Below, in pieces: positions 16,352 through 25,727 of a stretch of 64,000 bases of DNA; position 1 is the first letter of the stretch, and the number at the start of each line of letters is the position of its first letter. Under the pieces are notes generated by a model. The model was given only the letters and a program-made list of their open reading frames with translations. It was not told where the DNA came from and did not search any database. The stretch spans positions 186,001 to 250,000 of the forward strand of contig NZ_JBNPEO010000003.1 in the NCBI RefSeq assembly GCF_050490315.1, in the 5' to 3' direction. The translations under genes and the position numbers were made by a program. This DNA is from JBNPEO01 sp050490315 (GTDB taxonomy: Bacteria > Actinomycetota > Actinomycetes > Actinomycetales > Micrococcaceae).

Positions 16352-17281
16352 ATGCGTAAGCGCTGCAAATCGCTGTGGGTAACTGCCTTGGTTCTCGCCG
16401 GTGCTTTCCTAGCGGCGCCTGCGCACAGCACAGGCGATCCCTCGGTGCCACCTCCCGTCAGCGGTGGTTTGGCACATGATACGGCCACCATCGGGCTAAT
16501 AGTCGTAGTGCCAGGCACCGGAGAATACGTTTCTCTGACACCTGGATTGCGACCTCCAGATCCAAATCAGTACATGGCCGATATGCCATGTCGTGTCGAA
16601 GAAGACAAGCTTGACCCCAAATGCCTTGCGGCGCAGAAAGACTGCCCTCCACGGTCAGCCGATGACAAGCCCGGCGTTCCTGTGATTTGGAAGACTGCGC
16701 CAAAGGCAATTGACGATCCGGAATGGACGGATTGGTCTGCTAACGGCAAACCCACTTGCCTATATGATGCCCGTGCTCAGGACCTCCTGCCATTGATTGC
16801 GGAGCGTATGGAGAAAGAAATCAAATCGCTTCCGATTAAGGCTGGGACGGCGACGCTTCAACCTGCGCCCCACACCTTGAGAGGGGCAGAAACAAATATC
16901 TATGCGGAAGCTGCTGAGCAAGGATTCGACATCGTGCTTCTCGGCCAGAAGATTCACGTCACAGTGACACCCGTTGAGTACACCTATAACTACGGCGATG
17001 GCTCCACGCTTGGTCCCACGCCAGTCTCCGGCGGACCGTTGCCGGAAGACGAGTGGGGAACCAAAACCCGGACCAGCCACGTCTATACGGCAACGGGCAA
17101 TTATCCCGTCAGCGTCACAACGTCCTTCACCGGTACGTACTCGGTGAACGGTGGCCCACCGCTACCCATCACCGGCCGAGGTTCTGCCACAAGTGCTCCT
17201 CAAACCATCCAGGTCTGGCGTTCCATCACCAAGAACTATGCGGATAACTGCATCCAGAATCCCCACGGCGAGGGTTGCTAG
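16352..17281 (+). CDS. Secreted PKD-like domain protein
   Basis: 309 residues with a Sec signal peptide (RKRCKSLWVTALVLAGAFLAAPAHS). The middle is without recognised motifs but has paired cysteines. The C-terminal third (about 205-290) has TYNYGDGS, HVYTATGNYPVSV and TTSFTGTY, the pattern of a PKD/bacterial Ig-like fold. The ribosome binding site AGGAAG overlaps the stop of the DUF6318 gene. Probably works with that lipoprotein at the cell surface; role unknown. Confidence 0.7.
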   Translation: MRKRCKSLWVTALVLAGAFLAAPAHSTGDPSVPPPVSGGLAHDTATIGLIVVVPGTGEYVSLTPGLRPPDPNQYMADMPCRVEEDKLDPKCLAAQKDCPPRSADDKPGVPVIWKTAPKAIDDPEWTDWSANGKPTCLYDARAQDLLPLIAERMEKEIKSLPIKAGTATLQPAPHTLRGAETNIYAEAAEQGFDIVLLGQKIHVTVTPVEYTYNYGDGSTLGPTPVSGGPLPEDEWGTKTRTSHVYTATGNYPVSVTTSFTGTYSVNGGPPLPITGRGSATSAPQTIQVWRSITKNYADNCIQNPHGEGC

Positions 17282-17470
17282 CACTAGCGGAGTTAGGTCG
17301 TGTTGGCGTCGTCGGACTAATGGTTGGATGCGTTTACCAGCGGCATTTCCGGATAATTATCAACGTATTACTCTGGACCAATGCCAATTTCGCCCTACTG
17401 CCAGCTGGCCAAATGCGCTTCCAAAAAGCTAAACCTCAGGTGAACGGAACCTTAAATAAAGAAACTTCTC

Positions 17471-17502
17471 AAAAGGGGTTGGCTTTCTCGGCAAACCCCT
17501 TG
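17471..17502. terminator. Hairpin in the 377-bp region upstream of the cold-shock gene
   Basis: AAAAGGGGTTGGC pairs with GGCAAACCCCTT with one bulge. It is a plausible terminator for the PKD-like gene. The surrounding region 17282-17658 otherwise holds AT-richer sequence and the long leader of the cold-shock gene; no other gene is seen. Confidence 0.5.
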
Positions 17503-17604
17503 TAGACTGAAGACTGTTGTTGTGTTGCGCATTTGGTAATTCAGTATGACCCGCGGTTGCAAGACCGTGTCTTTCTGAAGTAGCGGTTGAGAACACCCCA
17601 CACC

Positions 17605-17631
17605 GGAGGCCCGAAAGTCGGGATCACCTCC
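17605..17631 (+). promoter_or_regulatory. Hairpin in the cold-shock gene leader
   Basis: GGAGGCCCGA pairs with TCGGGATCACCTCC, an interrupted stem ending 27 bp before the ATG. Long structured leaders are known for cspA-type genes as temperature-responsive elements. The function here is inferred. Confidence 0.4.
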
Positions 17632-17658
17632 ACCCCCTTCAGTAAGGACAGAAATATC

Positions 17659-17862
17659 ATGGCTACAGGTACCGTAAAATGGTTCAACGCAGAAAAAGGC
17701 TTCGGCTTCATCGCTCCTGAGGACGGCTCACAGGACGTTTTCGCACACTACTCCGCGATCGCTTCCTCCGGCTACCGCTCCTTGGAAGAAAACCAGAAGG
17801 TTTCCTTCGAGGTAGAGCAGGGCCCGAAGGGTCCTCAGGCTGTAAACATCCAGGGTCTCTAA
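17659..17862 (+). CDS. Cold-shock protein (CspA family)
   Basis: 67 residues, the canonical length. RNP1 KGFGFI (13-18) and RNP2 VFAHYSAI (27-34) are intact, with the aromatic residues used for single-strand nucleic acid binding. The upstream in-frame ATG at 17587 lies within the leader hairpin region and is not the start. An RNA chaperone and transcription antiterminator in known relatives. A strong terminator follows. Confidence 0.95.
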   Translation: MATGTVKWFNAEKGFGFIAPEDGSQDVFAHYSAIASSGYRSLEENQKVSFEVEQGPKGPQAVNIQGL

Positions 17863-17888
17863 GCCTCACCGCTTAGTTTCACTAAATT

Positions 17889-17917
17889 AGCAGGACCGGT
17901 CATTGACCGGTCCTGCT
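17889..17917 (+). terminator. Terminator of the cold-shock gene
   Basis: A perfect 14-bp stem (AGCAGGACCGGTCA and complement) with a one-base loop is followed by TTTTTG. Confidence 0.9.
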
Positions 17918-17940
17918 TTTTGTTGTCCCCATAGACCATC

Positions 17941-18369
17941 ATGGAAACCATGGATTGGTGGAAAATTGCCCTAGGCATCATTGCAGGGCTCGTGGTCATC
18001 TATGCAGTGCTACTGCTAGCTCTCTGGATGTACGCGCGCCGCCACCCCGAGACTGTGAGCATGCGAGACGCACTGCGGCTGCTGCCCGACGTGCTCAGAG
18101 TCCTCCGCCGCCTCGTGGCAGACCAAACAGTCTCCCGTGGCGTCCGCATCAAACTCGTCCTACTACTGGGGTACCTACTCTTCCCCATAGACCTGGTGCC
18201 AGACTTCCTACCCGTAATCGGCTACGCGGACGACGTCATCATCCTGGCCTTGGTGCTCCGCTCCGTCATCCGCTCAGCCGGCCCGGACGCGCTACGCCGC
18301 CAGTGGCCAGGTACACCAGCTGGACTCGCCGTCGTCGAAAAGCTCGCAGGACTTCCGAGGGGCACTTAA
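17941..18369 (+). CDS. DUF1232 (YkvA-like) membrane protein
   Basis: 142 residues. One N-terminal helix (about 7-28). The DUF1232 core sits at about 78-115: KLVLLLGYLLFPIDLVPDFL then GYADDVIIL. This is the hallmark Pro-Ile-Asp-Leu-x-Pro-Asp segment. An ATG at 17950 is an alternative start. Function unknown; YkvA-type proteins are small membrane proteins. The C-terminus ends 16 bp before the repeat at 18386. Confidence 0.8.
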   Translation: METMDWWKIALGIIAGLVVIYAVLLLALWMYARRHPETVSMRDALRLLPDVLRVLRRLVADQTVSRGVRIKLVLLLGYLLFPIDLVPDFLPVIGYADDVIILALVLRSVIRSAGPDALRRQWPGTPAGLAVVEKLAGLPRGT

Positions 18370-18385
18370 ATCCACTTCGGAGCGA

Positions 18386-18488
18386 CCTTCCAGCCCAGTT
18401 GCTGGCACTCCAGCCCACTGAGCAGGGCGAAAACCCCTAGTTTCCGGGGAGCCCCACCGAAGAATCCGAGAGCAACTGGGCGGGAAGG
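18386..18488. repeat. Long inverted repeat, family B copy 1
   Basis: 103 bp bounded by CCTTCCAGCCCAGTTGCT and its near-perfect complement. A related element with the same ends and similar interior is at 62485-62597. This copy reaches into the coding end of the UDP-glucose dehydrogenase gene and supplies about its last 16 codons and the stop. It may be a REP/MITE-like element. Confidence 0.7.
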
Positions 18489-19834
18489 CCCAAATCGGAA
18501 GAAACACCCGGCTCAGCAGGAACAGTAGCCCCAATTCCCAGGCACCGAACTGTCCAACCGGCACGCCGCCAAGCATCGGCGTCGAGCGCGTTACGGGTGT
18601 CCAACAAAAGCTGCCTGGACACTAGCGAAGCCGCAACCAGCGGGGACAGCTCCCGGTACTGCGCCCACTCGGTGGCCAACACCACCAACTCGGCACCTTC
18701 CAACGCTGCTTCAACCGAGTTCTCAAACTGCAACTGTGGGTATCTCATCCAGGCGTTGTTGATCGCTTTGGGATCCGTCACCGTCACCTGAGCGCCAGAC
18801 TCGGCGAGCTGTAATGCCAAATCCAAGGCCGGCGAATCACGAATGTCATCAGTATCGGGCTTGAACGCAGCGCCCAGAACCGTCACCCGGCGCCCTGCTA
18901 ACACCCCACCCACCAGCGACTGTGCCAACAGCACCGAACGGGACCGCTGATCCTTATTGATCCCGTCCACCAACGCCATCCACTCATCCACACTGGGCAC
19001 ACTCAGCGCCCGGGCCTGAGACTGAAAGCTGCGGATGTCCTTGGGCAAACACCCGCCACCAAAGCCCAGTCCGGCCTGCAAATACCGTGAACCAATGCGC
19101 GGATCCAACCCCATAGCGGCGCTCATTTGAGTGACGTCAGCACCGGAAGCATCACACAACTGCGCCATCGCGTTGATAAAAGAAACCTTGGTGGCCAAAA
19201 ACGCGTTAGCAGCAGACTTGATCAACTCAGCCGTAGCAAAGTTGCACACAATCCGTGGCACACCCGCTGCCAACAAGGGGCTATATACGGCGTCCAAAAC
19301 CTCAGTCACTCGGGCGGCTGAATCTCCTTCAGCCCCGTAAACCAACCTGTCCGGCACCAACGAATCCTTCACCGCAGTACCCTGCCGCAAAAACTCCGGG
19401 TTCCAACCCACCGAAACATCGGCCCATCCATTCAGCAGCGCGGCGATCATATTCACAGTCCCCACCGGCACCGTGGACTTACCAATAACAACAGCCCCAG
19501 GCCCCAGATTCGGCAACAGTGCCTCGGTGGCTGAGACCAGATAGCTCAGGTCGGCAGTATCTGAAGTCTTTGATTGCGGGGTCCCCACACACAAAAAGTG
19601 GACTTGGCACTGAGCAGCAGCCGCCATGTCAGTGGAGAACGTCAGCGTTCCAGCCTGGCGGCCATCCTTGAGTAGCTCTTCAAGACCCGGCTCGTAGAAC
19701 GGTGCAAAACCACGCGACAAGTGATCCACCTTGGCAGCATCCGTATCAATACCAACCACGGTGTGACCCATCGAAGCTAATGTTGCGGCGTGAACAGCTC
19801 CCAAATAGCCGCAGCCAATAACGGAAATCTTCAT
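18437..19834 (-). CDS. ugd: UDP-glucose 6-dehydrogenase
   Basis: 465 residues. Rossmann motif GCGYLGAVHA (8-17). Catalytic Cys262 in GFGGGCLPKD, with the upstream KSAANAFLATK lysine. It oxidises UDP-glucose to UDP-glucuronate with two NAD+, a precursor for cell-envelope or capsular polymers. The start overlaps the stop of the glycosyltransferase gene by 4 bp, so the two are translated from one message. The last 16 or so residues (LPAQLLSDSSVGLPGN) derive from the inverted repeat and are probably not conserved. Confidence 0.92.
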   Translation of the reverse strand: MKISVIGCGYLGAVHAATLASMGHTVVGIDTDAAKVDHLSRGFAPFYEPGLEELLKDGRQAGTLTFSTDMAAAAQCQVHFLCVGTPQSKTSDTADLSYLVSATEALLPNLGPGAVVIGKSTVPVGTVNMIAALLNGWADVSVGWNPEFLRQGTAVKDSLVPDRLVYGAEGDSAARVTEVLDAVYSPLLAAGVPRIVCNFATAELIKSAANAFLATKVSFINAMAQLCDASGADVTQMSAAMGLDPRIGSRYLQAGLGFGGGCLPKDIRSFQSQARALSVPSVDEWMALVDGINKDQRSRSVLLAQSLVGGVLAGRRVTVLGAAFKPDTDDIRDSPALDLALQLAESGAQVTVTDPKAINNAWMRYPQLQFENSVEAALEGAELVVLATEWAQYRELSPLVAASLVSRQLLLDTRNALDADAWRRAGWTVRCLGIGATVPAEPGVSSDLGLPAQLLSDSSVGLPGN

Positions 19835-21012
19835 GCTGACTCCTTATAAGTTTGTGTTGATCGCTGCGCGGACGGAGAGGCGGTCCGGGCGTTAAGATGT
19901 TCGGCAATCACCTCGTGGTAATGCCGCACGAGTTCGGCTGAAAGCGCTGCCCACGTCCGTCCCTGAACCGATGCGTGAGCCGCCGATGCGAACGCACGGC
20001 GCTTGGCGTCGTCGCCCGTTAAATCCGCCACCCGGGCACGCAACTGAGCCAAATCCCCAGGCTGATACAACCAACCGGTGCGTGAGTTCTCCACCAAATC
20101 CAGCGGCCCGCCGCGGCCGGTGGCCACCACAGGAACCCCGGAGGCCATGGCTTCTTGGATGGTCTGGCAGAACGTCTCCAGCTCGCCCGGATGAACAAAA
20201 AGATCAAAGGAAGCCACAGTTCGCGCCAAGGATTCGCCACCTTGGAAACCCATAAACACGGCATTCGGCAACGCTTGTTCAAGGGCTGCGCGTTGGGGGC
20301 CGTCACCCACAATCACCAAACGAGTGCCCGGCACATCAGCCAAAACACTCAAATCCTGAACCTGCTTTTCCACCGCGAGCCGGCCAACATAGCCGATGAT
20401 CCGCTCACCGTTGGGCGCTACCGAAGCCCGCCACGCCTCGCAGCGCTTTTGCGGGTTAAAACGGACAGTGTCCACCCCGCGGCGCCACATCTCCACCCGC
20501 AAAATCCCGCGGCCCCGTAACTGATTCGCAGCAAACGTGGACGGTGCCAACGTTCGAGCGGCGCTCAAATGGATGTTCTCCACGCGCTGCCACGCCCAAT
20601 TTTCTAAAAACGGGAAACCATACCGGGCCGCGTAACTGGGCACCTCGGTCTGGTAAATCGCCACCGTGGGGATTCCCAACTGTTGCGCTGCCTGCGCCGC
20701 CCGCCAACCCAACACAAACGGTGAAGCGAGGTGAATAACGTCGGGGGAGTAGTCGGCAAGGATTCGCTTGACCCGAGCTACACCGCCCATCGCAACCCGC
20801 ACATTTGTGTACCCGGCTAGCGGCACTGCAGGGAGCCGATGCACAAACGCACCCTCCACCACATCAGGCGCATCAGCCTCGGCGGACGAGGGCGCAATCA
20901 CCAGCACCTCGTCCCCCCGCTCCCGCAGATGCTCCAACACCCGCAGGATCGAATGGGTCACACCATTCATCAACGGCAAAAAAGATTCGGCAACAATTGC
21001 GATCCTCACCAT
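19831..21012 (-). CDS. GT4-family glycosyltransferase, MgtA-like mannosyltransferase
   Basis: 393 residues from the ATG at 21012 (MVRIAIVAESFLP). An open frame extends upstream to 21138 but lacks family similarity. GT-B fold: N-terminal FLPLMNGVTHSI loop, GYVGRLAVEKQV donor-domain start, GDGPQ, and the C-terminal MASGVPVVATGRGGPLDLV motif. This matches actinobacterial GDP-mannose-dependent alpha-mannosyltransferases such as MgtA and PimB-like enzymes. It probably acts on glycolipid or lipoglycan at the inner leaflet. Coupled to ugd. Confidence 0.8.
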   Translation of the reverse strand: MVRIAIVAESFLPLMNGVTHSILRVLEHLRERGDEVLVIAPSSAEADAPDVVEGAFVHRLPAVPLAGYTNVRVAMGGVARVKRILADYSPDVIHLASPFVLGWRAAQAAQQLGIPTVAIYQTEVPSYAARYGFPFLENWAWQRVENIHLSAARTLAPSTFAANQLRGRGILRVEMWRRGVDTVRFNPQKRCEAWRASVAPNGERIIGYVGRLAVEKQVQDLSVLADVPGTRLVIVGDGPQRAALEQALPNAVFMGFQGGESLARTVASFDLFVHPGELETFCQTIQEAMASGVPVVATGRGGPLDLVENSRTGWLYQPGDLAQLRARVADLTGDDAKRRAFASAAHASVQGRTWAALSAELVRHYHEVIAEHLNARTASPSAQRSTQTYKESA

Positions 21013-21155
21013 TCCAAGGTGCGGGCCGCGTCTGACCCCCCGGCAGAAAGGGCGTGACAGCCAAGGAAAGCTTTGGTTAACAGCAGACGGGAGAGCCATC
21101 CGCGCCGATGGGGAGTTCTGCCCAACGACAACTCGCACATTTACTGGTGGACTTT

Positions 21156-21872
21156 ATGCTTATGAGCCCCCGCAAACCCTCACACCGAATGCATGCAGTG
21201 GCAGGAATATTCACTGCCTGCGTGCTGACAGTGCTGGGGGCTAGCGGTTGCAGCGTCACACTCCGGGCGGACGCCGCGGCGGCGCCAACTTCGCAGGCTG
21301 GGATTTCTTCAGAAGCCAGTACGACGCCGACTCCCACAGTAAGTGCCACGGCCACGGCCCCGGCACCGGCGGCAGCTCAACAAAGTCCTAGTACCACCGC
21401 TACCAACAACGCTGCCCGCGTGTCGTCCCTAAACCGAGCCGAAGCGATGCTGATGGACCTGAATACTCGGCCCGTGATGAACGGGATGCCGGTGGTATTC
21501 CGCTCAGCCAGCAATGATATGCAGTGCTCCGTGGACGTTGATGCTGCGGCTTGTTATTTCCTCAACAACGTCCCGCCGGCACCTCAGGACATCAAAGGGC
21601 AATGCACGGGTAGCACACAATACTTCGGTGGGTACGCGGTGGTCAGTGCTACATCCGGCGCGCAATATGGCTTGTGTGGATACGGGCTCTCGCCCATGGA
21701 AACGGACGCAGCCAAGGGCAATCCAGCCTTTAACGGAAGGACACTGAACCCCGGTCAAGTGGGCAGGTTCGGGGACATTGTGTGTGAACGGGCGCAGAAT
21801 CAGATCACGTGCGCACACTTACGGACCGGCCACGGATTTGTCCTAGGTGGCGCAAATTACCAGCTCTTCTAG
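21156..21872 (+). CDS. Lipoprotein of unknown function
   Basis: 238 residues from the ATG at 21156, with a GGTGGA-like site 5 bases upstream; the ATG at 21162 is possible. Signal peptide with basic start, hydrophobic core and lipobox ASGC. A Thr/Ala/Pro/Ser linker follows, then a globular domain with several cysteines (MQCSV, AACYF, KGQCTG, YGLCGYG, IVCERA, ITCAH), probably disulfide-bonded. Exported and lipid-anchored. No recognised family. Divergent from the glycosyltransferase. Confidence 0.7.
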   Translation: MLMSPRKPSHRMHAVAGIFTACVLTVLGASGCSVTLRADAAAAPTSQAGISSEASTTPTPTVSATATAPAPAAAQQSPSTTATNNAARVSSLNRAEAMLMDLNTRPVMNGMPVVFRSASNDMQCSVDVDAAACYFLNNVPPAPQDIKGQCTGSTQYFGGYAVVSATSGAQYGLCGYGLSPMETDAAKGNPAFNGRTLNPGQVGRFGDIVCERAQNQITCAHLRTGHGFVLGGANYQLF

Positions 21873-21912
21873 ACGCTTCCGGCTAGGTTTAGCCGGGATC
21901 TGAGGCTGGCTC

Positions 21913-23250
21913 GTGGCAACATGGAACACGATGAAACTCAAAGCCGACCAAACCGGAAACCGTGGACTACCCATGCCGTTATGGCTTCAGGGCGCGCTCG
22001 AATCGGGGCAAGCCGCGGTCATCTCAGCAGCATTGGTCCTAGTGCCGCTGTTGGCCGTTTGGTTCTCCGGTGGTTTTAGTGGTTCCGGTGTGGACGTTTT
22101 GGCCCGTCTTGGCGGCCAAGCCTGGCTCATCATTCATGGTGTTCCCTTAAGCCTGCGGGTTTTCCTCTCAGAAGCCAGCTCACAAAACGTTGGTTCCACA
22201 CTCTCCTTGGTTCCCCTTGGCCTGACGCTCATCCCCTTCTTTTTGTCATGGCGCGCTGGCCGCAGACTAGCCAGAGCCTCCTACACCGATCAGCTCTGGC
22301 AAGCACTCCTCGGCGCAGGGGGCATCTATGCTGCGTTTGGTCTGGCCACAGCTTTTGTCTGCCAAACCGGGGACGTAAGGGTCAATTTGCTCTACGCCAC
22401 GCTGATTCCACTCATACCTGTGGGCCTGGGCTTGGCGATTGGCGCACGGCTTGAATCTGGCTCGTGGAGCCGGCTGATCGGCGTGGAAGCTGTTGACTGG
22501 ATTTCCCGTACCAGCCAACACTCACGCTGGGCCGGATCCTACTTGTGGTCAGTGGTTCGCGCCGGGTTTGTGGCGATCCTGACCGCTTTTGCGCTCGCCG
22601 CGGTACTCCTCAGCGTGGACCTGCTGATTCACTGGGCGGACGTTGTTACGGTATTCGAAGCCCTCAAAGTGGACCCCTGGGGAGCGGCAGTACTAACCCT
22701 CGCCCAGATGGGCTACTTGCCCAACATGGCAGTCTTCTCACTCGCGTGGCTTTCCGGCGCCGGATTTAGCATTGGTGTTGGCTCAACAGCCAGCGCCCTT
22801 GGAACCGCCATGGGCCCAGTCCCCGCGATCCCAGTTCTGGCAGCCATTCCATCCGGCAACCTCGCCTTTGGAGCGGTGGCACTGGTGGTACCCGTCTTGG
22901 CTGGGGCTTTGGCCGGTTGGTGGTTTTTGCGCGACGGAGAGAACCACTTTGACGAATGGCTCTCCATCAAAATCAAAACGCGCTGGTTCACAGCCGCCGC
23001 CTCCACCTTGGTTCTAGGCCTGGCAATCGGTGCCGTGGCAGGAATTTTGGGTCTTGTGATGGCTTGGATGGCCGGCGGTTCAGCAGGTCTTGGGCGCCTT
23101 ACTGAGATTGGCCCTGACCCGGTTCAGCTGGCTATCTACCTAGCAATTGAAGTTGGCATCGGTGTGGTTATTGGTTACGCGGCCGGCCCCTGGCTAGAAC
23201 GCGGGCAACTACGCAGCTTCAAAGAAACGTTTAGCGCTTCACACCAATAA
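21913..23250 (+). CDS. PerM-like/DUF6350 integral membrane protein
   Basis: 445 residues from the GTG at 21913, with GAGG 7 bases upstream. About ten hydrophobic helices span the protein. In actinobacteria a DUF6350/PerM gene commonly lies directly upstream of purN-purH, as Rv0955 does in Mycobacterium tuberculosis, where PerM is linked to cell division and persistence. Position and topology support the call; the role is inferred from that family. Its end overlaps the convergent small membrane gene by 20 bp. Confidence 0.78.
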   Translation: MATWNTMKLKADQTGNRGLPMPLWLQGALESGQAAVISAALVLVPLLAVWFSGGFSGSGVDVLARLGGQAWLIIHGVPLSLRVFLSEASSQNVGSTLSLVPLGLTLIPFFLSWRAGRRLARASYTDQLWQALLGAGGIYAAFGLATAFVCQTGDVRVNLLYATLIPLIPVGLGLAIGARLESGSWSRLIGVEAVDWISRTSQHSRWAGSYLWSVVRAGFVAILTAFALAAVLLSVDLLIHWADVVTVFEALKVDPWGAAVLTLAQMGYLPNMAVFSLAWLSGAGFSIGVGSTASALGTAMGPVPAIPVLAAIPSGNLAFGAVALVVPVLAGALAGWWFLRDGENHFDEWLSIKIKTRWFTAAASTLVLGLAIGAVAGILGLVMAWMAGGSAGLGRLTEIGPDPVQLAIYLAIEVGIGVVIGYAAGPWLERGQLRSFKETFSASHQ

Positions 23251-23632
23251 TGCTGGTTTCAAAGTCCGTGGTGCACTGCTGCGCTGCGTGCAAAGTCAGG
23301 GCGGACTTAGAGCACTCTTGAAGTGTTTTGACCTGATCAAAGGCGAAGACACAAAATAGGGCAAGCAGCAGAGAAATGCCGCACACCACAATGCCTGAAA
23401 CTGCACCAAAGATCAGAAACTTAGACTGCTTTGCCCGCACGGTACGGACAATCACCACAACTCCCAGGACAACGCCGATCAGTGCCAACAGAGCAGACAG
23501 TGCCACATAGTCAACGCTGAGCTGGAACACAAAAAACGTGCCGAGCACACAAATCAAGAAGAAGCGGAAATACTGCTGAGTGCGTCCCAACTGCACATCC
23601 TTGGCAGTGGGGGACACGGGGCGGGGATTCAT
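23231..23632 (-). CDS. Small multi-pass membrane protein
   Basis: 133 residues from the ATG at 23632; an ATG at 23659 would add nine residues. Three to four hydrophobic segments (FFLICVLGTFFVFQL, ALSALLALIGVVLGVVVIV, FGAVSGIVVCGISLLLALF), then a short Cys-containing tail. Located antisense between perM and purN and overlapping the perM end. No family recognised. Confidence 0.6.
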   Translation of the reverse strand: MNPRPVSPTAKDVQLGRTQQYFRFFLICVLGTFFVFQLSVDYVALSALLALIGVVLGVVVIVRTVRAKQSKFLIFGAVSGIVVCGISLLLALFCVFAFDQVKTLQECSKSALTLHAAQQCTTDFETSIIGVKR

Positions 23633-23670
23633 AATTTCAAGCCTACGGTAGCTGTGCATAAGGTAGGTGC

Positions 23671-24246
23671 ATGCGCATTGTGGTCCTTGTCTCCGGAACC
23701 GGCTCCAACCTTCAGTCCGTCATCGATGCTGTGGCAAGCGGTGAGCTGGACGTTGAGATTGCCGCAGTGGGTGCCGACCGCCCTGGAACCTTGGGCATCC
23801 AGCGCTCAGCCGCAGCCGGAATCCCTACTTTTGTGGTGGACTTCAAGTCCTTCCCGGACCGGGCAAGCTGGGACGCCGCACTCACCGAAGCCGTGTCCGC
23901 TTACAACCCGGATGTGGTTGTCTCTTCCGGGTTTATGCGCATTGTCTCGGCGGACTTCATCAACGCCTTTGACGGGAAATACCTCAATACTCACCCCGCA
24001 CTTTTGCCCGCCTTCCCAGGTGCGCACGGAGTACGGGACGCCCTTGCTTACGGCGTAAAAGTCACCGGCTGCACCGTTCACTGGGCGGATGCTGGGGTGG
24101 ACACCGGGCCCATCATCGCCCAGGAAGCCCTGGCTATTTCTGAGGGTGAGAGCGAAGAAGAGCTCCACGAACGGATCAAACTTGTTGAGCGCCGGCTACT
24201 AGTCCGCACCCTTGGCGAGCTGGCCCGCGGAGCCCATCAAAACTAA
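23671..24246 (+). CDS. purN: Phosphoribosylglycinamide formyltransferase
   Basis: 191 residues, normal length. GTGSNLQ phosphate-binding loop (9-15). Catalytic triad Asn106, His108 (NTHPALLPAFPG) and Asp144 (GVDTGPI). Transfers formyl from 10-formyl-THF to GAR in step three of purine synthesis in the cytosol. Unlike the usual purN-purH pair, purH lies 7.6 kb downstream here. Confidence 0.95.
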   Translation: MRIVVLVSGTGSNLQSVIDAVASGELDVEIAAVGADRPGTLGIQRSAAAGIPTFVVDFKSFPDRASWDAALTEAVSAYNPDVVVSSGFMRIVSADFINAFDGKYLNTHPALLPAFPGAHGVRDALAYGVKVTGCTVHWADAGVDTGPIIAQEALAISEGESEEELHERIKLVERRLLVRTLGELARGAHQN

Positions 24247-24422
24247 CCGTCCTGATGATGCGGATCCGCCGACTTCCCAGCTGCTGACTGTCAGTCTCTT
24301 CCCGGCTTACTCCCAGACTCCTTGGCTATAAAGAACTGCACGCCACTTTGATACAACTTTTGCTATCCCGGCCTGCTTGAGAACGCAGCGCTACTTGCGG
24401 TGCAGCACGTAGAGGAATGGGC

Positions 24423-25727
24423 ATGGGTTTTTGGCAACAAGTTTTGAACATGGCAGTCACGGGTCCCCGTTTCCTTCTTGCCTGGACCCTATTGAGCTCA
24501 CTTCTTCTGGTCTACTTACTGCTTAAACGACGCCGGGCGCGCTGGTTTGTTCTGGCAGCCGCTAGTTTGGCAGTGGGCACCGCAATTGGTTTGGCAGTGC
24601 TGTGGTACTGCGTTTTTGTGGATAACACCTTTGGCGGTCCGCTCATTTTTGAGGTCTGGTTCTGGGCTACTGCAGCTTTCGCCGGTATTGGCCTAGCTAT
24701 GGTGAACCTGCGTGGCGGCCGTTGGTGGCGGAGCATCGTTGCCGGGTTCTCCGTGCTGATCTTTCTGACCACCGCCGTTTTTCAAGTCAACGCAGCCTAC
24801 GGGCTGAACCCCACCCTCGGCTCGCTACTGAACATCAACACAGCCGGAATAGTCAAGATTCCGCTGCGGTCTCGTTGGCAAAAAGGCAATAACGAGACCC
24901 TATACAAAGAGTGGAAGGCCCCGGCTGACATGCCGAAAGTGGGCTTGAGAGGCAAAACTCCTCTGCCTATCCCAGCAACGCATTCAAAGTTCAAAGCCCG
25001 CTGGACAGGTCTTTACCTTCCGCCAGCAGCATTGGTGAAGCACCCGCCCTTGCTGCCATTTATGATCATGATGATGGGCCAGCCTGGTGGTCCCAGCCCG
25101 GACCCTGTTGCTCGAGTGGCGGACGCCATGGCAGCAAAAAATCATGGGTTAGCGCCAGTCATTTTGGTAGTAGATCAGATCGGTGACCCCTACACCGACA
25201 CCCTCTGCATCAATTCTGCCCGGGGCAACGTAGAAACGTATGTGATTGATGACGTGCTCCCGTGGGCGCGGGCCAACCTGCCCATCCTTAAGGACCGAAA
25301 GGACTGGACAGTTGCCGGCTTTTCAAACGGCGGGGTGTGTGCCAGTTACTACGCTGCCAAGTACCCGCAAGACTTTGGAAATTACATCTCCATCTCCGGA
25401 GAAGAGTTCCCGGGCTCAGAAAAGCCAGCAGACAACCTGGCCGCTCTTTTTGGCGGCAATCAAAAAGCGTACGATGCAGTGAAGCCAAAAAACATTATGC
25501 TGGCCCACGGAACCTACAAAGATCTGTCAGGTGTTTACACGGCCGGCAGCAACGATCCGGCCTACGTGGCTGCAGCAAAACATCTGTTGGCCACGGCCCT
25601 GCACGTGGGCATCAAAGCTGCCTTCTTTCCCCTTGCTGGAGTGGGCCACGTCAAGGGAGCCGTAGCCGGTGGAATGCCAGACGCCTTTAAGACTTTGTAC
25701 CCACGCTGGGGGTTAGCGGCCCCATGA
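24423..25727 (+). CDS. Membrane-anchored esterase (alpha/beta hydrolase, PF00756-like)
   Basis: 434 residues from the ATG at 24423, with AGAGGA 6 bases upstream; the ATG at 24417 is too close to that site. The first 130 residues hold four hydrophobic helices. The C-terminal domain is an esterase/antigen-85-like alpha/beta hydrolase: nucleophile Ser301 in GFSNGG, and GVGHV near the end as a candidate His motif. Predicted catalytic domain outside the membrane. The stop overlaps the next gene start (ATGA), which suggests joint action with the MprF-like protein in the envelope. Confidence 0.8.
   Translation: MGFWQQVLNMAVTGPRFLLAWTLLSSLLLVYLLLKRRRARWFVLAAASLAVGTAIGLAVLWYCVFVDNTFGGPLIFEVWFWATAAFAGIGLAMVNLRGGRWWRSIVAGFSVLIFLTTAVFQVNAAYGLNPTLGSLLNINTAGIVKIPLRSRWQKGNNETLYKEWKAPADMPKVGLRGKTPLPIPATHSKFKARWTGLYLPPAALVKHPPLLPFMIMMMGQPGGPSPDPVARVADAMAAKNHGLAPVILVVDQIGDPYTDTLCINSARGNVETYVIDDVLPWARANLPILKDRKDWTVAGFSNGGVCASYYAAKYPQDFGNYISISGEEFPGSEKPADNLAALFGGNQKAYDAVKPKNIMLAHGTYKDLSGVYTAGSNDPAYVAAAKHLLATALHVGIKAAFFPLAGVGHVKGAVAGGMPDAFKTLYPRWGLAAP

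Noticed and set aside
24247..24422. Possible RNA gene between purN and the esterase gene
   Set aside because: No tRNA-like fold or conserved RNA pattern was seen; a plausible promoter is the only content.
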